From contig CM072336.1 of assembly GCA_036874045.1 (NCBI GenBank), positions 27,107,501-27,171,500 on the forward strand: a DNA stretch of 64,000 nucleotides, in the 5' to 3' direction. A model generated the notes under the pieces. The model was not told the origin of the DNA and did no database searches. It saw only the letters and a program-made list of their open reading frames with translations. Positions 38,388 to 51,839 of this stretch are shown here, one piece after another (position 1 is the stretch's first letter; the number at the start of each line of letters is the position of its first letter). Position numbers and translations under genes: made by a program. This DNA comes from Cymodocea nodosa (taxonomy: Eukaryota > Streptophyta > Magnoliopsida > Alismatales > Cymodoceaceae).

Positions 38388-41300
38388 TCATTTCTTGATC
38401 CGTGTGGCGAGGAAAGGTTTGAATGTCAGAATCACACCCACCACCTGAATCATGTTTAAGACGAAGAAAACCATCTGATCCCCTGCAGGTACGGAGTGAG
38501 CATTAGCTAATAAGATGAGATCAAGAGCATGCCAAGACTGTCATTTTGTTCCTAGACATTTACCAGGAAGGAAGGGAGCTTTTTGCCGTTCCTGTGCCCA
38601 TGAAAATCTGCAAATATTAAGAATTTATTTAGTAGAGGTAGAAGAGATTAAAAAGGTTATCTTCAATGGACAAAGATTTCTTGTGTAAATTGTTGAACTT
38701 CACCCAAGGAATGATCACAGGGCATTTGTTCTGTGTAATACTAAATACACCGGCCTGATTCAAACAGAAAGCTCAATCTAGATGTCATATTTTGTTTTAC
38801 CAAGTTCATGCATATCACGTCATTTGTCAAATCAATTGGTTGGAGACGAAGATTCCAACTATAAGAATAAAATTAAATGGAATGTTTTTGGTAGTACTCA
38901 CAATATACCAGCAGCAGCTGGAGCAATTGCTTTGAAAAGAGACATGGCAGTCATTGAAATACCATTTGCAGCACCCCTTTGATGTTGATCCTGTTGGTTT
39001 TGGACGTACACTGTGTTAGCTTTTGTACGTGCAGTTTGATGGTTGAATGGCAAAGAGGTGCATATAAATTCTTTTTCTTTCATGATGACACGGAAATGAT
39101 GGTCGGATACATTACCACGGCATTGTTTTGCAAAATGAACATTCCGGTTATGCATATAACCTGAACAACCAAGAGTGAAGGCATTAACCGAGAACAGAAA
39201 GGTAAGCTTTTCTTTAGAACAGAAATCAATGCACAGAGCATGCCATACGAATACAAGAAATCCATTCCAGACAAATATATTGGGCTTTCGTTTTTGAGCA
39301 TTAGATTTCTTCAAAATCCATAGCAGCACACAATGATCCTACCAGAATATTTCTATGCATTGTTTTACATAACCACCAAAACAGCTATACTAGATTATAG
39401 TTTGGGATTCAGTGCATTAAAAGGTTAAAACATACGGCTTGCAAAGTGAAAATGAACAAAAGTAGGGACATAGTTCACTGTCTTTCCTATGAGTAGTACT
39501 TAATTGTTTTATGACGCACCCAACCACATTTGGAACTGTGTTAATTTACATGCATATAAGGGAGTCAAACCTCATTCTTGCTTCAGGACAACTTTACAGC
39601 TATAACTTTCAATTCAAAACCTCAAATACCTAACAACAATTTCCACAGAGTAATTTTAAACATGAAAATACGAATTTCCATGGCCTTTTCCATGTACAAT
39701 TAAGCTACGGTTTCACAGCTACCTTTTAGAGCAGAAAGGGAGGATTTTGATTTGAGATTTCACTTCAAATAGCTCAAGAATTTTCTCAGTTAAAATGCTA
39801 GTATTAATTGTACCGAGGCTGAGCTGATTTTGATACTTACAGATAAAACATTTTTTATCACTGAAGCAGCATTCACCACCAATTTAAGCGTAATCCCCGA
39901 CAGGTGCGTGAAAAATGGATAGCAGCAGAGTAATGGAATTGATATAATCTGCAAATCAGGGAAAATATCACTTACTGTCCAAATTTTATGCTAAGAATGA
40001 GATGATTTCAAGTGAAGAGAAGGCATACTGCTGCAGAGCGAGAAGAAGTAATGGGACCAAGCAGCCTTTCGATGGATCGATAGAAGAACAATTGAAATAA
40101 TAGGAGGCTAGCACCTATACATTACAAATGTGAAGATCAAAATTTTTAAAAAGGAAAATAAGTAATCAATATGACAACTCTTTGCTTATGTATCGCACAT
40201 ATCTCAAAACGCACAAAATTTGTAAGTTTTGGTAATCAGTAATCCTGATTCATGAATTATAATCACAAGAATAATAGAAATTATAAACAATTTATGACAA
40301 AAAAGAAGTGAAATCGTCTATTTTTTATGTGGTGAATGATATAAAGAAGAAGAAATAATAAATCAAAGGGGCTTCCAATGACTAGTGCATGCTACAATGC
40401 AACCAAAGAACTGGTTCTCAGACAGAATAACAACTATAAGGTTACCTTGTAACTATCTAAATAAACCCTAGGTGATGGAGATATTTTAAGAAATGGGTGA
40501 ATGATTAATGCAATCACTCCTCCATCCATGAAAGCAAGAAGAGAATTAAGATATCAAAGTGAGGTGGTTGTACCTGAGATAGCAAGGACCTGGCCAACAT
40601 CCTGGGTTGTAAAATTCAATCCACCATAACTTTTGTCACTCTCCGCCCATAAAGAAAAGACCTACAAACATTAGTAATCAAAGTTAGGGTTTTTCATAAT
40701 TAAAGTGGTGTTTCAAAAAAATAATAATTAAAGTTGTATCAGACAAAAGACCATTAAAGCACTCTGCTGACCTACCAACAGGCTCTTAGAGGTGGTGCAC
40801 AAAGAACATAATTGTCACAATGTAATGTGTGTGTGTGTGTGTGTATAGACATACATATAAATATACATATATGTGTGTGTGTGTATGTATATGTATGTGT
40901 AAACATGTACATATTCATGCACAAAAGACCACTAATCCCTAATTTTTCTACAAATAAGTAGTTGTCCTTTTTTCCATTGGGGTTTATTCTATCACTTCTT
41001 GTCATTCCTAGCATTTTTAGGTTTTAAAAATGCCTCTTTGGGATAAGAGTATGACAACTTAAGGTTATTCGGCCTCTTTTCAACTCTTATACCATGCCGA
41101 AAAGCAAACATCTAAACTTAAAATCAATTGATTATGAATGAAGAGAAATGAGAAGTTCTTATGAATATTAGCACAAGTTCTATTCTCACTTTTCTATGGG
41201 TGACCATTCCAACAAAATATCTAAACAGATGGACGCCACTTAATTCGTCTTTGTTTATATGTGACATACATTGAACGACCTTTTATCAAGGATCAAAAAA

Positions 41301-42642
41301 AAAGAAGATCCAATCATCTATTATTTGTTCCGAAGAGTAAAATAATTCCATATACTTTATTATCACCATAAACTCGAAAAGGCTAAGTTTAATATACAGC
41401 AAACAATGAAAGAAACTGTCTGTAATCTTCCGAGGAAAAGATTTAATCAAAGCTCACCTCAGTGTATGCCATATTATGAAGTGAAATAATGCAATATACA
41501 GTGATGGATGACATCAATGGCCAGTTCTTAAAGAGATTTTCTTTTTCTGGCTTTTTAGGTTCAGAACTTTCATCACCCGAGCTGCATTCACATGATTCTG
41601 GATCCTTATTTGATCCCTTTTCTTTCATTTCTTTATGAGTGTGCAGTGTTTCCTGTGGAACAGTAAAATCATGTACACATAACAAATTAACATTTATTAA
41701 TGATATATAAAATTATGGAACGAAGAAAAGGTTAAAATGATTCTCTCTTTTCTAAGAACAGAAAGGATCAGAACTTACAGGCATCCACATACAAGCAATG
41801 AAGACACAAAAGGCAAATATTGATATACAAAGGCAAGGCAGGAAGTAGGGGAACCTACACCAGAGAAAAATAACCAGCTTATCTACAGATACAAGAAGGT
41901 AACGCGATATCAGAATAAATTATTGATGGGCAAGATAACTTACCGCCCAAAAATGGATTCTTTGGAAAATATGCTTGGAAATTTGTCAGCAGGCTGATAC
42001 GAAATCAGAAACAAATTTGGCATTAAATTCGAAAATTCAAGAAAAATGATTACAGGGCATGTGACCATATGAATTTAAATAAAATAATTGATTTCTACAA
42101 AATCTGTAGACTACCTTGAAAAGATGAAATTAGCATTTCATGTTTTCAACCTTGTCAATCTATGCATGCTAAAATAACAGAAATCAACAAATAAAATGTA
42201 ACGAGAAAACAAAATGAAATTGTAGAACTCCAGGCACACTCATCCCCAACGGTCAAATTTTTTTGATGCTAGACAGACATCCGATGTCCGTGACAAAATC
42301 AAACATCATACCTGTGCCAAATAGCCTCCGATAGATGGACCAATGATCAGTCCCATACTCAAAGATGTACCGACCTGAAATATGATTGAAAGATGAATTT
42401 TTGTTTTAGTATGTTCATCTAGTAAACTGTGAAAAACATACCTTTTTGGTAAAGGGTAAAACATGCTACTTATGGTGGACACCAAGGTGTGATAAGGTCT
42501 TGCCTTGCTTTAGTTATGTGGATCTTGTGTCAGATCATTTAATTAAATATATATGTTTTTTCACGCATTTTAATATTTTTCCTTGCAAAAAAGGTTAGTT
42601 AGTGTATATACTAATGGATGAAATAGTATTGAAATATATAAT

Positions 42643-42682
<40 letters not shown>

Positions 42683-45600
42683 TTATTATTATTACACTTG
42701 ATATTTTGATGTCATCTTAAAATGATTTATGTATTTGAATGCTATTTAAGAAATAATAGAACTAAAAATACATATTGTTATTATTAAATATGCATAAATA
42801 TATATAATATATGTTTAAAAAATAAATAATAAATATTTAAATGGCCATTTAGGCACTGAGGGACCGAAGCTTACTGTCCAGATATCTTAGAATAATATCT
42901 TTTCTTTAATGATGGAAATCAGAAAACAGTGAGTTATTTTGAACTACAATATCTAACATTTGTCTGTTTTGAAAGAAATACTCTACCAGAACATCATGAC
43001 TATCGTTTCCATCATTTTGGATACCACTCACAGATCCATCTATATATAAAATAATTATTTTGTAGAAGGTGGTGACCACCTAATCTACTGAATAACATCA
43101 CTTGGTAATATTGTCAAAGCATGTGGATGACCAGTTGCAGGAAGATCAATATGGTATGATGATAAAAATAACAACAAATGCTCATCCTTACAAGAGATAA
43201 TCCTAGAGATTCATGTTCAGGACGGCACACTTCTGAAGCATATGCCTGGAAAAACGTATACATATAATAATTAGAAACTCCTCTATTTTTGTCAAATAAC
43301 AGTTCCTTTAACGTGTAAAACTTGCAAAGTTATTACAAACCTTAATTGGGCCAAGCATTCCATTAAGGCATCCAAGAATAAACCTGGTAGAGATGGCCAT
43401 CCAATAGTTTGAACTAAGACCAAAGAGTGTGTTGAACGTAAACCTGAAAATATAACAAGATGATGTTTTCATTCCCAAGAAGAAGAATTGTACAAAAACT
43501 AAGATAAACCCTCCTCTAATTGGATTGAAATAATTATGTCACAGGAATGTAAGTAGTGGTACTAACACTGATATGGAACCAAGGAGTATAACTCGCTTTC
43601 TTCCATATTTGTCAGCCATAACACCCCAGAACATGGAAGTTGCGGATCTTCCAAGCATAAAAGCAGATCCTGCAGAAATAAAGAATGATGGTATTAACAT
43701 ACAAATCTAGTCTCAATGGATAAAGAAGTTTATGGGATGCAGCACGATATACCCACCCACAAAGCCAGCATAGAAACCAATATCTTCTGTTCTTTTGGCG
43801 ATATGCAAGTCTCTTATCTGTCAAAATAATGCCACAGGTGGTTATTACATGGAAAAGTTTGAACTAAAGCATTCTAATCCATTCAGAAGAATATAATTCC
43901 GAATTCAGCAGCCATATCTACTCCCGAAAATATTGAATTGATCTACTGCTATAATTTATACCAATTCAGTAAGGATTGAATCTCTGAAAAGAGTTAATAA
44001 GGGATGTGTATAATATTGATTGAAATGGTATTCGAAATATTGGCCTTGTTGATGCAGTTAGGTAAATAAAAACAATACGAGGACAAGATTCTTATAATGA
44101 TACAATTTAAAAGGAGAATTATTGGAAAAGGATGGTGGAGAAGTAAGAAAGTTCAACCACCCATGCCCACAATCAAAAGAAAAAACCAAGTTAAAAAAGA
44201 AAAAAGAAATACTGCAACACCAATACATATAGAATAAGTATTCCAAATTTGGAAATGTTGGTTAAACTCAAAGACCTAAAGAAGAATTGGGCACATTAGA
44301 GTAATGTACTGAACATGAAATAACTGTCAAGAGCTTCAGAAAGGCAATAGAAACATACCATAAAATACAAGAATGGGAACAATGACGATATCGGCAACGC
44401 TGAAATACAGCAAAAGAAATGATAAGAATTTAATATAAATATGGTAATATGAGATCCGTTTGAGTCAGACAGATTTGAAAGTTGTACACAAAAGAATTAG
44501 ATGATGATGGTGAAATTCAGGAAATTTATACAATAAATTAAAATGGCTGCAGAGTGAGGAAAACTAGAGAACATGTGAAGCAGTTGAACGAATAGCAAAC
44601 CAGATAAATAATATAATAGGTTATAACTACGTGGCATGCACTAGGTAAGTATAAGCTGCAGGATGTACTAGTCTTCAAATTATCAGGTAATCTTCAAAAC
44701 TTCTGTTGATAATCATTTAGTTAGATTACAAAACAGTTGACAACAAAACAGAGCAATCTATGGTGAAGCAGCTGTTCATATTTTACAGTAAACAGTGAGT
44801 GCATCAACAGTAGCAGCAGCAATCAAAGACTATGGTGCAGACAAGTAAAACACCATCATGTGGTTCAATGTTCGATGCATGCCTGGCTACTAGTAAAGCA
44901 ACAATCATGTGCAAACAGCAACAAGAACGTGCTAAGTTATGGCTAAGGAGTACTCTACAGGTGGATCACAAGACGTGCAGTTGCATGGATAGATAGCAAT
45001 AAAAAATCTTCTTAAGTTTATTACATTTTCTGTACTGGACTATACTGCATCAGAACATGTAAACCACTCGATGCAAGTTGTGTGATGGTATGCCCACACA
45101 ACGATAACCAACAATATGGACTAATCGTTTACAAAACAAACAACAAAATCGTAATAATTTAAATCGAATGATTTATATATTGAACGCTTTTCTATTTTTT
45201 TCCATAAATCAAGATATTTTAAACTTGTGGAAAAAAAGGTCTCTCTTACTTAACAGAAAAACCCAAAGCTTTAGGAACCAGAGAACATGTTTTTCTATTA
45301 AAAACCTGCTACAAATACATAACCTTAATATATTAATATACCCTAACAGTAACCATTATTTTAAATTGCATATGGAAACATGCTAGCATTTTTCAATTTA
45401 TTTCTATACATCAGCTTAAAAAAGTTATAATTTGAATTTAAAATGTTAAATAAAATGCAAAGTTAAGTTTTACGGTTTTTTTTAAAATGTCAACTTCTTG
45501 ACTGTTGTGATGAACACCACCACCAGTCTAGGTGGAAATTTGCAGATACTTTTGTGGACCTTTGTTTCTTTTAGAATATTCCGGACCAAACCTATTTTTC

Positions 45601-46488
45601 TTTCTTGAAACGGACAAAAATGGCCGGCGGAATGTGAAAGAAGGGCCACCTCTCGATTCATGCATGCCACTCTTGCGTATGGGTGATGCTAATCTTCTCC
45701 GAAGAGACATGAAGAGCCACTTAATTTGATGGACAGGTAACTAAAGTCCGAGAAAAAAAGTAGAAATCTATGGATTCATTCCGAAGAGAAGAGGAAAGAG
45801 ATGGGTACGGTGCGACCAAAACAAACACCTCCTGTTGGTAGAATATTGGCTTGCAGTGCTTTGACCCATTCAACTGCCTTCACAGCAAAACCAAAACCAA
45901 CACAGTGTTTCAAACACGGAAGAGGACCTGTCCCACCCAACTGCATGGGAATCCTCCTATCCCTGTAACCAAACCAGCTAGATGTTTGTGCACAAGTGAG
46001 GGAGCTCCTGAAAAAGGGCAGGTCCTCGCATCATCAGCTGTATGATTTGAAGATTTGAGAACATTAATTAACTTGATGTTGCCTTTCTTCTTCACGCCTG
46101 ACTCTTAAACATTATGGCTTGTTACAAATGGAATCCATACCATCTCCAAACCATTTCTTATTGTTAAGACCATAGAACCCCCCGTCCAAGTCATTGCAAG
46201 AAGAAGACGAAGATGATAGAGCGAACAGAAAAAGTATAATAATAACATTAATTAAACAGAACTATAGTTTATCTGAAAGGGAAGTTAATTATAATAAAAT
46301 TAATATTTTGAAGGACGAGCATACTTACATGTGCAGAGAGTAGCGATCCACACGTAGAAGAACCCAAGGAATGGGATACCTCTTTGGGTCTCCTTCTTCC
46401 TGTCAAGTCTGCAACCAGGGCAGTCCTCATAATACGACTTCTCGAGCAATGGTGTACCGGCGGTGCTCTCTCCTTCTGCCATTGCCAT
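38388..46488 (-). CDS. ZIFL1: ZIF-like (ZINC INDUCED FACILITATOR-LIKE) MFS transporter
   Basis: Seventeen exons on the minus strand encode 486 residues with all phases closing: 46488-46329, 44399-44359, 43817-43757, 43669-43567, 43443-43341, 43245-43192, 42374-42312, 41993-41944, 41854-41779, 41652-41458, 40661-40574, 40114-40029, 39948-39841, 39160-39116, 38990-38902, 38607-38564 and 38482-38388. The N-terminus has the ZIF-family cysteine motif CPGC (23-26). MFS motif A reads [10 protein letters not shown] (Gly103, Asp107, Gly110, Arg111). A hydrophilic, acidic central loop lies at about 238-282. The C-terminal half has [33 protein letters not shown] and [12 protein letters not shown], all ZIF hallmarks. 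Known members export or sequester zinc-nicotianamine, K+/Cs+ or phytosiderophores at tonoplast or plasma membrane, and ZIFL1 also affects auxin transport. Substrate here is not determinable; the ZIFL1 symbol denotes the family. An alternative start is Met3. Confidence 0.95.
40825..40902. repeat. (TG/TA)n microsatellites in a ZIFL intron
   Basis: Alternating TGTG and TATG runs occupy an intron of the ZIF-like gene (between exons 10 and 11). They are simple-sequence repeats with no coding meaning. Confidence 0.85.
42644..42680. repeat. (AT)n microsatellite in a ZIFL intron
   Basis: About 18 AT dinucleotides lie in the intron between exons 6 and 7. Confidence 0.9.
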
Positions 46489-46540
46489 AACCAGCTACCT
46501 TGGCTTTGGTCCCTGGATGGTTTTCTGAGTGTAGGGTGAT

Positions 46541-46665
46541 ACGAGAAGAAGAAGAAGAAGAGGAAGAAGAAGGAGAAGAAGAAGAAAGAGCAGCGTTTGT
46601 TTCCTCGAGAAGGTGTGCGAAGGTTTGGGATCTGCACACTTCCCTTAAATAGACGTCAGGACAAT
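46541..46665 (-). promoter_or_regulatory. ZIFL core promoter and CT-rich leader
   Basis: Read on the minus strand, TGACGTC (bZIP-type, about 46652-46658) adjoins a TATA-like CTATTTAA (46645-46652). A CTTCTTCTT leader follows at about 46541-46590, then the ATG at 46488. The distance from TATA to ATG (about 160 bp) suits a short 5' UTR. A run of about 29 T lies just upstream at 46672-46700. Confidence 0.5.
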
Positions 46666-46667
46666 AG

Positions 46668-46700
<33 letters not shown>

Positions 46701-49700
46701 CACCCTTTAATTTTTTTGGTGTTTTACTTTTTTTATATTTTTATCTAAGTATAATATTTACAACCTCCACCACAATAACAATTCAAATCATAATTCTACT
46801 ACGAACTTCATTTTTTTTTTTCTTTCAAATATTTTTATCAATTATCTAATTTTAACTGTAATTACATAATTTAAATATTTTCTTATAATTCTAACCAAGT
46901 AGTTTTAAGACTATCTTTATTGCAATCTCAACAAAAACGTGAAATCGCACGATTTTGGTTAGTCAAAATCGATTGGTGTGATTCTACGCGTCTTTGAAAA
47001 ATTTCACGGCATCAGGATTCTCACAGATGGGGGAAAAAAAAAATTACTTTTTATATTGAAATTTTATCTTCCATTTATAAAAATAAAATATTAAAAATTC
47101 GACGGTATCACGAATAGATTCCCCTATTTTTTTGTTTTTTTTTTGGGGGGTGAAGTCCTAAAATGCACGTGGTATTTATAAAAGTTATCCGGAAGCGGTT
47201 GGTGTTTTCCGGCGCGGAGCCATTTGCCAATTGCCATGCGCAGAATTTTAAATAAATTTCTCTCAAAAAATATTGGAAAAAAAATGTTTGAAAATCACTG
47301 TTTTTTACCTCGTCGAAGCCGTGTCGATGCGAACATCCAATCACACCATCAAAATATCATTTTCCGAAAAATAAATTTCATTTTCTAGGTTTGGATACTA
47401 TAATTGTAATTTAAAAGAGTAACTTTTTTTAAAAGGTTGGAAATTAAGAGTAGTATTTGATAAAAAGCAAGGGAAAAAGTAGCTCTTCTTGTAATTTTTC
47501 AACTTTTTCCTTTATGTGAAATTTTTAGAGATGTATAAAATAATATATTTTTGGTATACATAATAAGCAATTAGTAATAGTAATTAATTAATATATATAT
47601 ATATATATATTATTAATTTTAGGAAACATATATATATATATATATACATTTATATTATGTAATATATGTATTTATATATATACGTAATATATATTAATAG
47701 AAATGAAAAATGTAATATATGATGGCATTTTTGTCATTTATATGAAAATCGTTTAGGAGCTAACCATCCACTGTAATAAGAAGAGAGCAAATAATTACCG
47801 TGGATGTGAATAAGCGTCTTTTATATTCTCCGCACACTTCTCCCCCCATGTGCTTTGGAAACGATGTGCCAGGCTGTCTGTTTTCATTCACATTCTTTAT
47901 TGTTTGGTTATGAAGAGTACCACAAAATGCAAGTAAATAAATGACCCATCGGAGAAGGAACAAATGGCGAAAATACAAGTAAATAAATGGTGAACAATCT
48001 ATAGAAAAATCGTAAGCTATACATATATATATATATATATAAATAAAGGAATTGAATGACAAGTCTGCCCTTCCAAGAGATCGATACGAAATGGCCCGTG
48101 AGTGGTATCATGATTTGATGCCTACGTGATGATCGTTAAAATTAAAAAAAATAGCAAGATTGGATGCAGTTAAAAATGTCCTGTATACATATTATATCAA
48201 TTTAAAATTTATTAAATATTTACAAAAAATTTTATTTATTTTAAATATAATTTTTACTGTTAACAGATTTTAAATAAATATATCTAAATCATAAAATAAA
48301 CACCTACGCTATTTTTATTTTTCAACCGCAGCAACGCACATCATCTCGTGCAGACGTGAATATTAACCTGAATATATATATTTTTTATATTTTAAGTCTC
48401 ACTTCTTTCAGTCAGAAAATGACTTTATTAAAAAAGCTTGGTTTATGTGAGAGTGAAATCTTGAGGTTGACGATGATCTTTTTTTTACCAGGACAGATAT
48501 TATTGAATGTGATACGAATAATTTAATCTTGTAGTTACTTTTTTACGTTTACGTGGAACTTTTATTTAACTGCAGTTTTATTATTTGACACTGCACGTGA
48601 CGCCCCAGATCTGAACGGGAACCGGGTCGTACATGCCGTCTACCCTGTTCGCTAAAGGTCAAAATTAATAGGAAGGTGGGATCTTAAAATATCAATCAAT
48701 CGTGAAAAATCAATCTTTAATTATGAATACGATAAGCAGAGGTTCATATTCTATGTAATTAAAAATATGGCACGGCCACGGCCACGACCACCTCCTTATA
48801 AGAACGTAATGCGACACGCCACCTAAATTTATATAAGTTTAATTCGTATTCAGCAATCACAAGTCAAAAATGTTCCTCAAATGTATAAGACGGCTTGGTT
48901 ATCACTCACGTGGACGATATACTTGTGAACGCAAGAAGATGATATATGATTCCCATCACTTCAAAAAATATTAGCGAACTGCAATAATTCGATTCGAAAA
49001 TTATTTACATTTTTTTTTTTGGAATTTATAAATAATATCAGCGTTCAAAAAAAGAGAGTAGTATATATAATCTTTTTCACGTGAATTTTTCATAAATCTT
49101 GATTGATGACAATTAATACGACCGTCGTGTGGAACGGATGGATGAATTATTTTTCTCCACGTTTTCCAACGTTGCCGTGATGATATTCTTTTCGTATATT
49201 TTATTACTGATATAATATTGAGTAAAATTGCATGTAGCTTGCTCCTATTAAAAGCACAGATCTGTACTAACCCCCCCAAAAAAAAATTAAAAACAACAGA
49301 TCTGATCTGTCCTCCGCACATCACATGCATCGACACATTCCCACATCGGTAAAATTCACAAATGCCAACGCTTAACCTTGCAGTTACAGTGATCCCCTGC
49401 AAGCGTAAAAGAATTGATAAATAAATGAATAATACCACAAACCGACACTCGAACGGTGAACAACCCGGAGGACTTTGGCCCTCGACATATATAACCCAGG
49501 GCGGTCGATAACAACCAAATCGACGCGTGTGTATAATAAGTCCGCGTCGCTATCGGGGAACACGTGAGTGTGCGTGTCTTAGCCTCCGGAAAAATTCACG
49601 CTCTGCGTTTGGACCCGTAGTTTAGAAAATTGGGGCCCCCATGAAACGACGACCACTGCGGGGTCTGACATGACAATATAGCAGGCGTTGAAAATTCAAG

Positions 49701-49895
49701 TTGTTGAATATTTTAATAAAATTTTGCTTTTGCTAATGTATATGTATTTTGGACGTATTCAAGTTGTACGCATAAGAATTCAAACAGGTCATTTAATTCC
49801 TAGAAAAATAGCCATCAACTATAAAAATTTACAAGGTTATTTAAAACGCGTCATAAGGCGCACATTAAGTTCAGCAAAATTTGTATGTTTTTTTA
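46701..49895. other. AT-rich intergenic spacer
   Basis: No coding region is recognised. (AT)n tracts occur around 47590-47690 and 48020-48045. A GC-richer patch at about 49440-49640 contains a CACGTG G-box (49561-49566) and a CATATATAAC TATA-like word (about 49485). It might be an isolated promoter, but no gene follows on either strand. Confidence 0.35.
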
Positions 49896-49995
49896 ATTAA
49901 TAAATAGTGTATTAAAATAAACAAATATCAAAAAGTTGATTAAGACATAGAGGGTTGGTTAATCTACCCTTTTTGCCTTGCAATCAAATAATGAG

Positions 49996-50150
49996 GTCTT
50001 TTCGATATGATTTATTAAAATTTTCAATGAAAGATATTAAAAAAGTTAGATTAAGTTGTCGGAAGGGTAATTAAGTCTTTTCAAAACTATTTATTGAAAA
50101 TTTCAATAAACAATATTAAAAAATTGATTAGAAATATAATCTATAAATCA
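49996..50150. repeat. Tandem repeat, period 79 bp, about two copies plus a weaker third
   Basis: GTCTTTTCGATATGATTTATT (49996) and GTCTTTTCAAAACTATTTATT (50075) begin units 79 bases apart. Both continue into AATTTTCAAT..ATATTAAAAAA..TTGATTA/TTAGATTA. A weaker related segment precedes them around 49905-49965. The repeat is non-coding. Confidence 0.7.
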
Positions 50151-50619
50151 CCCTGGTATCTGATTTTTTTGATGGTACCTGTAAACTGATGTCACATCTC
50201 AACACCATCTCTAATGATAAAATTCATGTCTCTCCTTAAATACCTCCATCAATCATCATTAAGGAGTACCACGAATTTGAAGAGCTGAAAAGAATGTTTT
50301 CAAATTAATGACCCAACTTTCTTCATCCTACAAATTATGTTCCAGTTAATGGGAGTACAATCACAGGCCTGCCTGAGTTAATCTCACCTCAAGAGGAAAC
50401 GTTTCCTTAATTTATCAATAATGATTTCAACCTTAACAGGTAAATGAAGAGAGCTGCATGAAGTGTGTCCTCCAACTTCATGCGGAGGATGTATTGAGGT
50501 AGAGTCCTCCCATGACTTTTGAGGCAGAGATCAAGTGATGTAAAGGCGACGGTTTTGAAGGTTGATTAGAGTACAGGTTTAATATCAATAAAGACTATAT
50601 AAAATCACGTGTTTCCCAA

Positions 50620-50820
50620 CTGGAAGAGAAAGAAAAACAACTCTTTTGACAACGGCAGTGTATGTGACGTGACATTTTTGTTGAAAATCAAAAGATAAGA
50701 CAAGAATTGGATGATATCAAATCATATATATATATATATATATATCTCAACTACAGGATGACTTGAGAGAGAAAAACAACTCTTTCGACAACAGCTACAT
50801 ATGTGACATTTTTCGTAATT
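50620..50820. repeat. Direct repeat of about 48 bp
   Basis: GAAAAACAACTCTTTTGACAA near 50632 and GAAAAACAACTCTTTCGACAA near 50771 start two similar segments. Both continue to ATGTGAC and CATTTTT. An (AT)8 run lies between them at about 50728-50745. Confidence 0.7.
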
Positions 50821-51839
50821 TCTTTTATTCATTGTTGTGTTAAACATTTTTCCAAACTTATACATTTCTAATATTTAAATATTTTAGGTTGCCGTCGATG
50901 CCAGAGGTTCAAATATTTTACTTATATATGCAACGACTGTTTTTCTTTATCTCTAGGAATTTAATATTATTCCTCCAAACAATTAGTTTGTTTTTAATGC
51001 GCGACACAAAACCGTACAAGATTTGACAAAGAAATAAATAAGCAATAAGTTATTTCTTCTCTTTTTTAATGCAAGAAAAGTTTACATTTAATTGATATCT
51101 TATATGATTCCGTAGATTGATTGCTTGCTTGCTTGCTTGCTTTCCATGTAAAATTATAAATGAAATAATCCTAGTGGCAAGTAAAGATATTTATAAAAAA
51201 AATTGGAAATACCCTCTAGGTATAAGATGGTACTCGATAATTATAAAGATTCGTGTGGAACAAATGCCCTCTTATTTCAATTACATGGAAGAGAAAAAAA
51301 GGAAAAAGAAATGCAACCCAAAATAATGCTATTTGTGTACTTGAAATTTAGCCTAACATAATTAGAATTTTATAGAATTAGACAAAATAAAATTTAAAAT
51401 TCAAGTATTTGTGTATGTTTAGGAATTAAATAGAAATTAAAATTTAAATGTTTATGATAATAATGTAATATAATTACCTGTAATTAATTTATTGATTAAA
51501 GTAGTTAACTAATAAATTAAAGTAGTTAGTAAAAATGTAATTAATTAATTTATTACATTAATCAAGTAACATGATATATAATGATATAATTAGACCTTTA
51601 TATATAATTTATCAATAACCTTATGTAACAAATATTAATAAAAAAATCTAAATATTCAAATAAAAGTTAACAATGGATCAATGTAGATATATAAATAAGA
51701 GGTCATGGGCAACCATTCCACATCACAATCATGATATTTTCATGAAATTTATTAGTTATTTCCTTCATTCATTCTTAGTACCACTACTAACAATATTAAC
51801 TATATTTTATTGTGGTTCCATATTCATAAAGTCTTGTAA
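50821..51839. other. AT-rich spacer
   Basis: No gene is recognised. A (TTGC)4-5 run occurs near 51118-51141. The right end may belong to the neighbouring Harbinger fossil. Confidence 0.35.

Noticed and set aside
37817..38459. Plus-strand open frames of 78 and 149 codons
   Set aside because: They overlap the last ZIFL exon and its 3' UTR in antisense and show no known motif.
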